Origin: DATBVX01 sp963695985
GTDB taxonomy: Bacteria; Pseudomonadota; Gammaproteobacteria; Steroidobacterales; Steroidobacteraceae
Direction of reading: 5' to 3'
Length of the DNA: 64,000 nucleotides
Assembly: GCA_963695985.1 (NCBI GenBank)
Contig: CAVOIC010000002.1
Location: 1 to 64,000 of the forward strand
The translations under genes were made by a program, and so were the position numbers. A model generated the notes under the pieces. That model was not told the DNA's origin, did no database searches, and saw only the letters and a program-made list of their open reading frames with translations. The first letter of the stretch is position 1; each line of letters opens with the position of its first letter. Shown here one piece after another: positions 62,997-64,000 of the stretch.

Positions 62997-63392
62997 CTAG
63001 TTGCTGGCAAGACGCGTGCTGTGCGCACGGTGCAGAGCGGACAGCCGGGGGCTGTTGACCTGCGCCACGGCATTCGCCACGGCATTCTTGTAGCAAGGGC
63101 TCGCTTTGGTGCGGATGTCGCCGAACGGGCCAATAAAACCGCCGCCGCAGATCTCGAACGCCGCCTGCTGGATGCGGCGGTACAGGATCTGGGCACCGGC
63201 GGGCTGGGTCAAGTCGAGCTCCGCGTAGTTCACGGTAATGCTCTCGCTCGAAGACGGCGAGCTCGCGAACACCTTCATGCTCTCGCTCGACGGCGAGGCC
63301 GCGAACGTGCTCGTGGAGGCGAGACCCAGCGTGATCACGGCCAATCCTGCAATGAGAATCTGCCGCACCCCGCGATTTAACTGCGTATTCAT
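62997..63392 (-). CDS. UrcA family protein (copy 4)
   Basis: 131 residues from ATG 63392 (GGGAGAA upstream). Signal peptide VRQILIAGLAVITLGLAST; then a Ser-rich stretch in which FASSPSSSES partly repeats AASPSSES; then VNYAELDLTQPAGAQILYRR, IQQAAFEICGGGFIGPF and SPCYKNAVANAVAQVNSP. Closest to copies 1 and 2. The internal Ser-rich duplication distinguishes it from the rest. Confidence 0.88.
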   Translation of the reverse strand: MNTQLNRGVRQILIAGLAVITLGLASTSTFAASPSSESMKVFASSPSSSESITVNYAELDLTQPAGAQILYRRIQQAAFEICGGGFIGPFGDIRTKASPCYKNAVANAVAQVNSPRLSALHRAHSTRLASN

Positions 63393-63676
63393 CGTCGTTC
63401 TCCCAAAAGTTGGTTGGATGAAGTAAACCTGCCCCGAATCTCTGTTGCGACCCAGCACTTCTTCGCACCGGGTTCGACAAACCGTGGGGCGGGGCTCACT
63501 GAACTACTGGTTAGCGAATCGTCCGCGACACACGTTGGTTCTTTGAGCGCCCGCCCGTCGCGGTTCTGAGTGTCGATGCGGGCTGCCCCGCAATCAGACT
63601 CTGTTGCGAGTGCGCGAGGTGTCGCACCGCCGCGGACGATGCCGCGGCGGCTTCGATCAAGTACAGGAGCGGATGA

Positions 63677-64000
63677 CTAGCGCGGGTGGAGCCAGGTCGG
63701 CAGGAAGCTGAAGGGATCGTCGCGCACGGACTCGTCGTATTTCACCTGGCTCGCGGCCAGGAGCTTCTGCAGGCGACCTTCCTTGCAGGCCTGCAGGATG
63801 TCCGTGGCGCCGCCCAGAAACTCACCGCCGACGAAGATCTGCGGAATCGTGCCGACCGAGGTCCTGGCGGTGAGCGCCTCGCGGATCTTCCCGCCGCGAT
63901 TGTCCTTCTGGTATTCGACGGAGTCGAGGTCGACCGAGCGATACGGAATCTTGTACTTGCCGAACATGCGACGCACCGACCAGCAGAACTCGCACCATTC
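63677..64000 (-). CDS. Glutaredoxin, 5' end cut by the window
   Basis: The frame is open to the last base. It reads EWCEFCWSVRRMFGKYKIPY, so the Cys-x-x-Cys active site (CEFC) is present near the right edge. SVGTIPQIFVGGEFLGGATD carries the cis-Pro and GG-D glutathione-binding features of glutaredoxins. About 108 residues are visible, with a C-terminal extension (FSFLPTWLHPR) beyond the usual 85. Only the extreme N-terminus is missing. Confidence 0.88.
   Translation of the reverse strand, partial: EWCEFCWSVRRMFGKYKIPYRSVDLDSVEYQKDNRGGKIREALTARTSVGTIPQIFVGGEFLGGATDILQACKEGRLQKLLAASQVKYDESVRDDPFSFLPTWLHPR

Overview
The window is GC-rich, tightly packed gammaproteobacterial DNA. The gene content points to the Steroidobacterales/Xanthomonadales/Nevskiales area: four UrcA-family genes, a complete ccoNOQP-ccoGIS respiratory cluster, MacAB-TolC-like efflux beside a LytS/LytTR pair, many LuxR-type regulators and many exported small proteins. 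This placement is inferred from gene families, not from a marker gene. No rRNA, tRNA, CRISPR array, IS transposase or phage gene was seen.

Layout. 1-2.6 kb: end of an MBL-fold gene, a 162-bp inverted-repeat element, an SDR and a class-C beta-lactamase-like hydrolase. 2.7-9.6 kb: efflux operon (adaptor, ATPase, permease, TolC) divergent from a LytS/LytTR two-component pair. 9.6-17.5 kb: mixed housekeeping and stress genes (PQQ-type sugar dehydrogenase with two frameshifts, SDR, GNAT, VOC, GST, OsmC, FecR-domain protein, DUF488) with several very small genes. 17.5-24.3 kb: a spermidine/putrescine-type ABC transporter (no ATPase nearby) with an FAD amine oxidase and a GcvT/LigM-like demethylase. 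24.5-28.5 kb: RRM protein, beta-barrel protein, YpsA-like protein and an ECF sigma factor with a membrane partner. 28.5-31.9 kb: HtrA-like protease, two decayed or broken genes and a DUF4242 gene. 31.9-38.9 kb: two paralogous ATPase-TPR-LuxR (LAL/MalT-like) regulators. Each is preceded by the same three-half-site operator with identical spacing, and each is followed by a convergent UrcA gene. 39-46.8 kb: cbb3 oxidase and its assembly genes. 46.8-53.3 kb: Prx6-type peroxiredoxin, quinone reductase, hydrolase-HTH fusion, diiron protein, DUF2779 nuclease-like protein and RraB-like protein. 53.4-60.2 kb: a protease-signalling island made of a subtilase, an anti-sigma-like protein, an ECF sigma factor, a lipoprotein and an exported TPR-CHAT protease. 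60.6-64 kb: two more UrcA genes, a secreted protein sharing a C-terminal motif with the island lipoprotein, a secreted HExxH metalloprotease and a truncated glutaredoxin.

The most promising under-described systems are the duplicated LAL-regulator/operator/UrcA modules and the exported CHAT-ECF-subtilase island with its GDVHA-tailed proteins. A caution applies throughout: about ten genes carry single-base frameshifts, nearly all repaired by removing one base from a short homopolymer. Many apparent pseudogenes may therefore be sequencing errors. The gene at 29945-30306 is the exception; it carries several kinds of lesion and looks truly dead.
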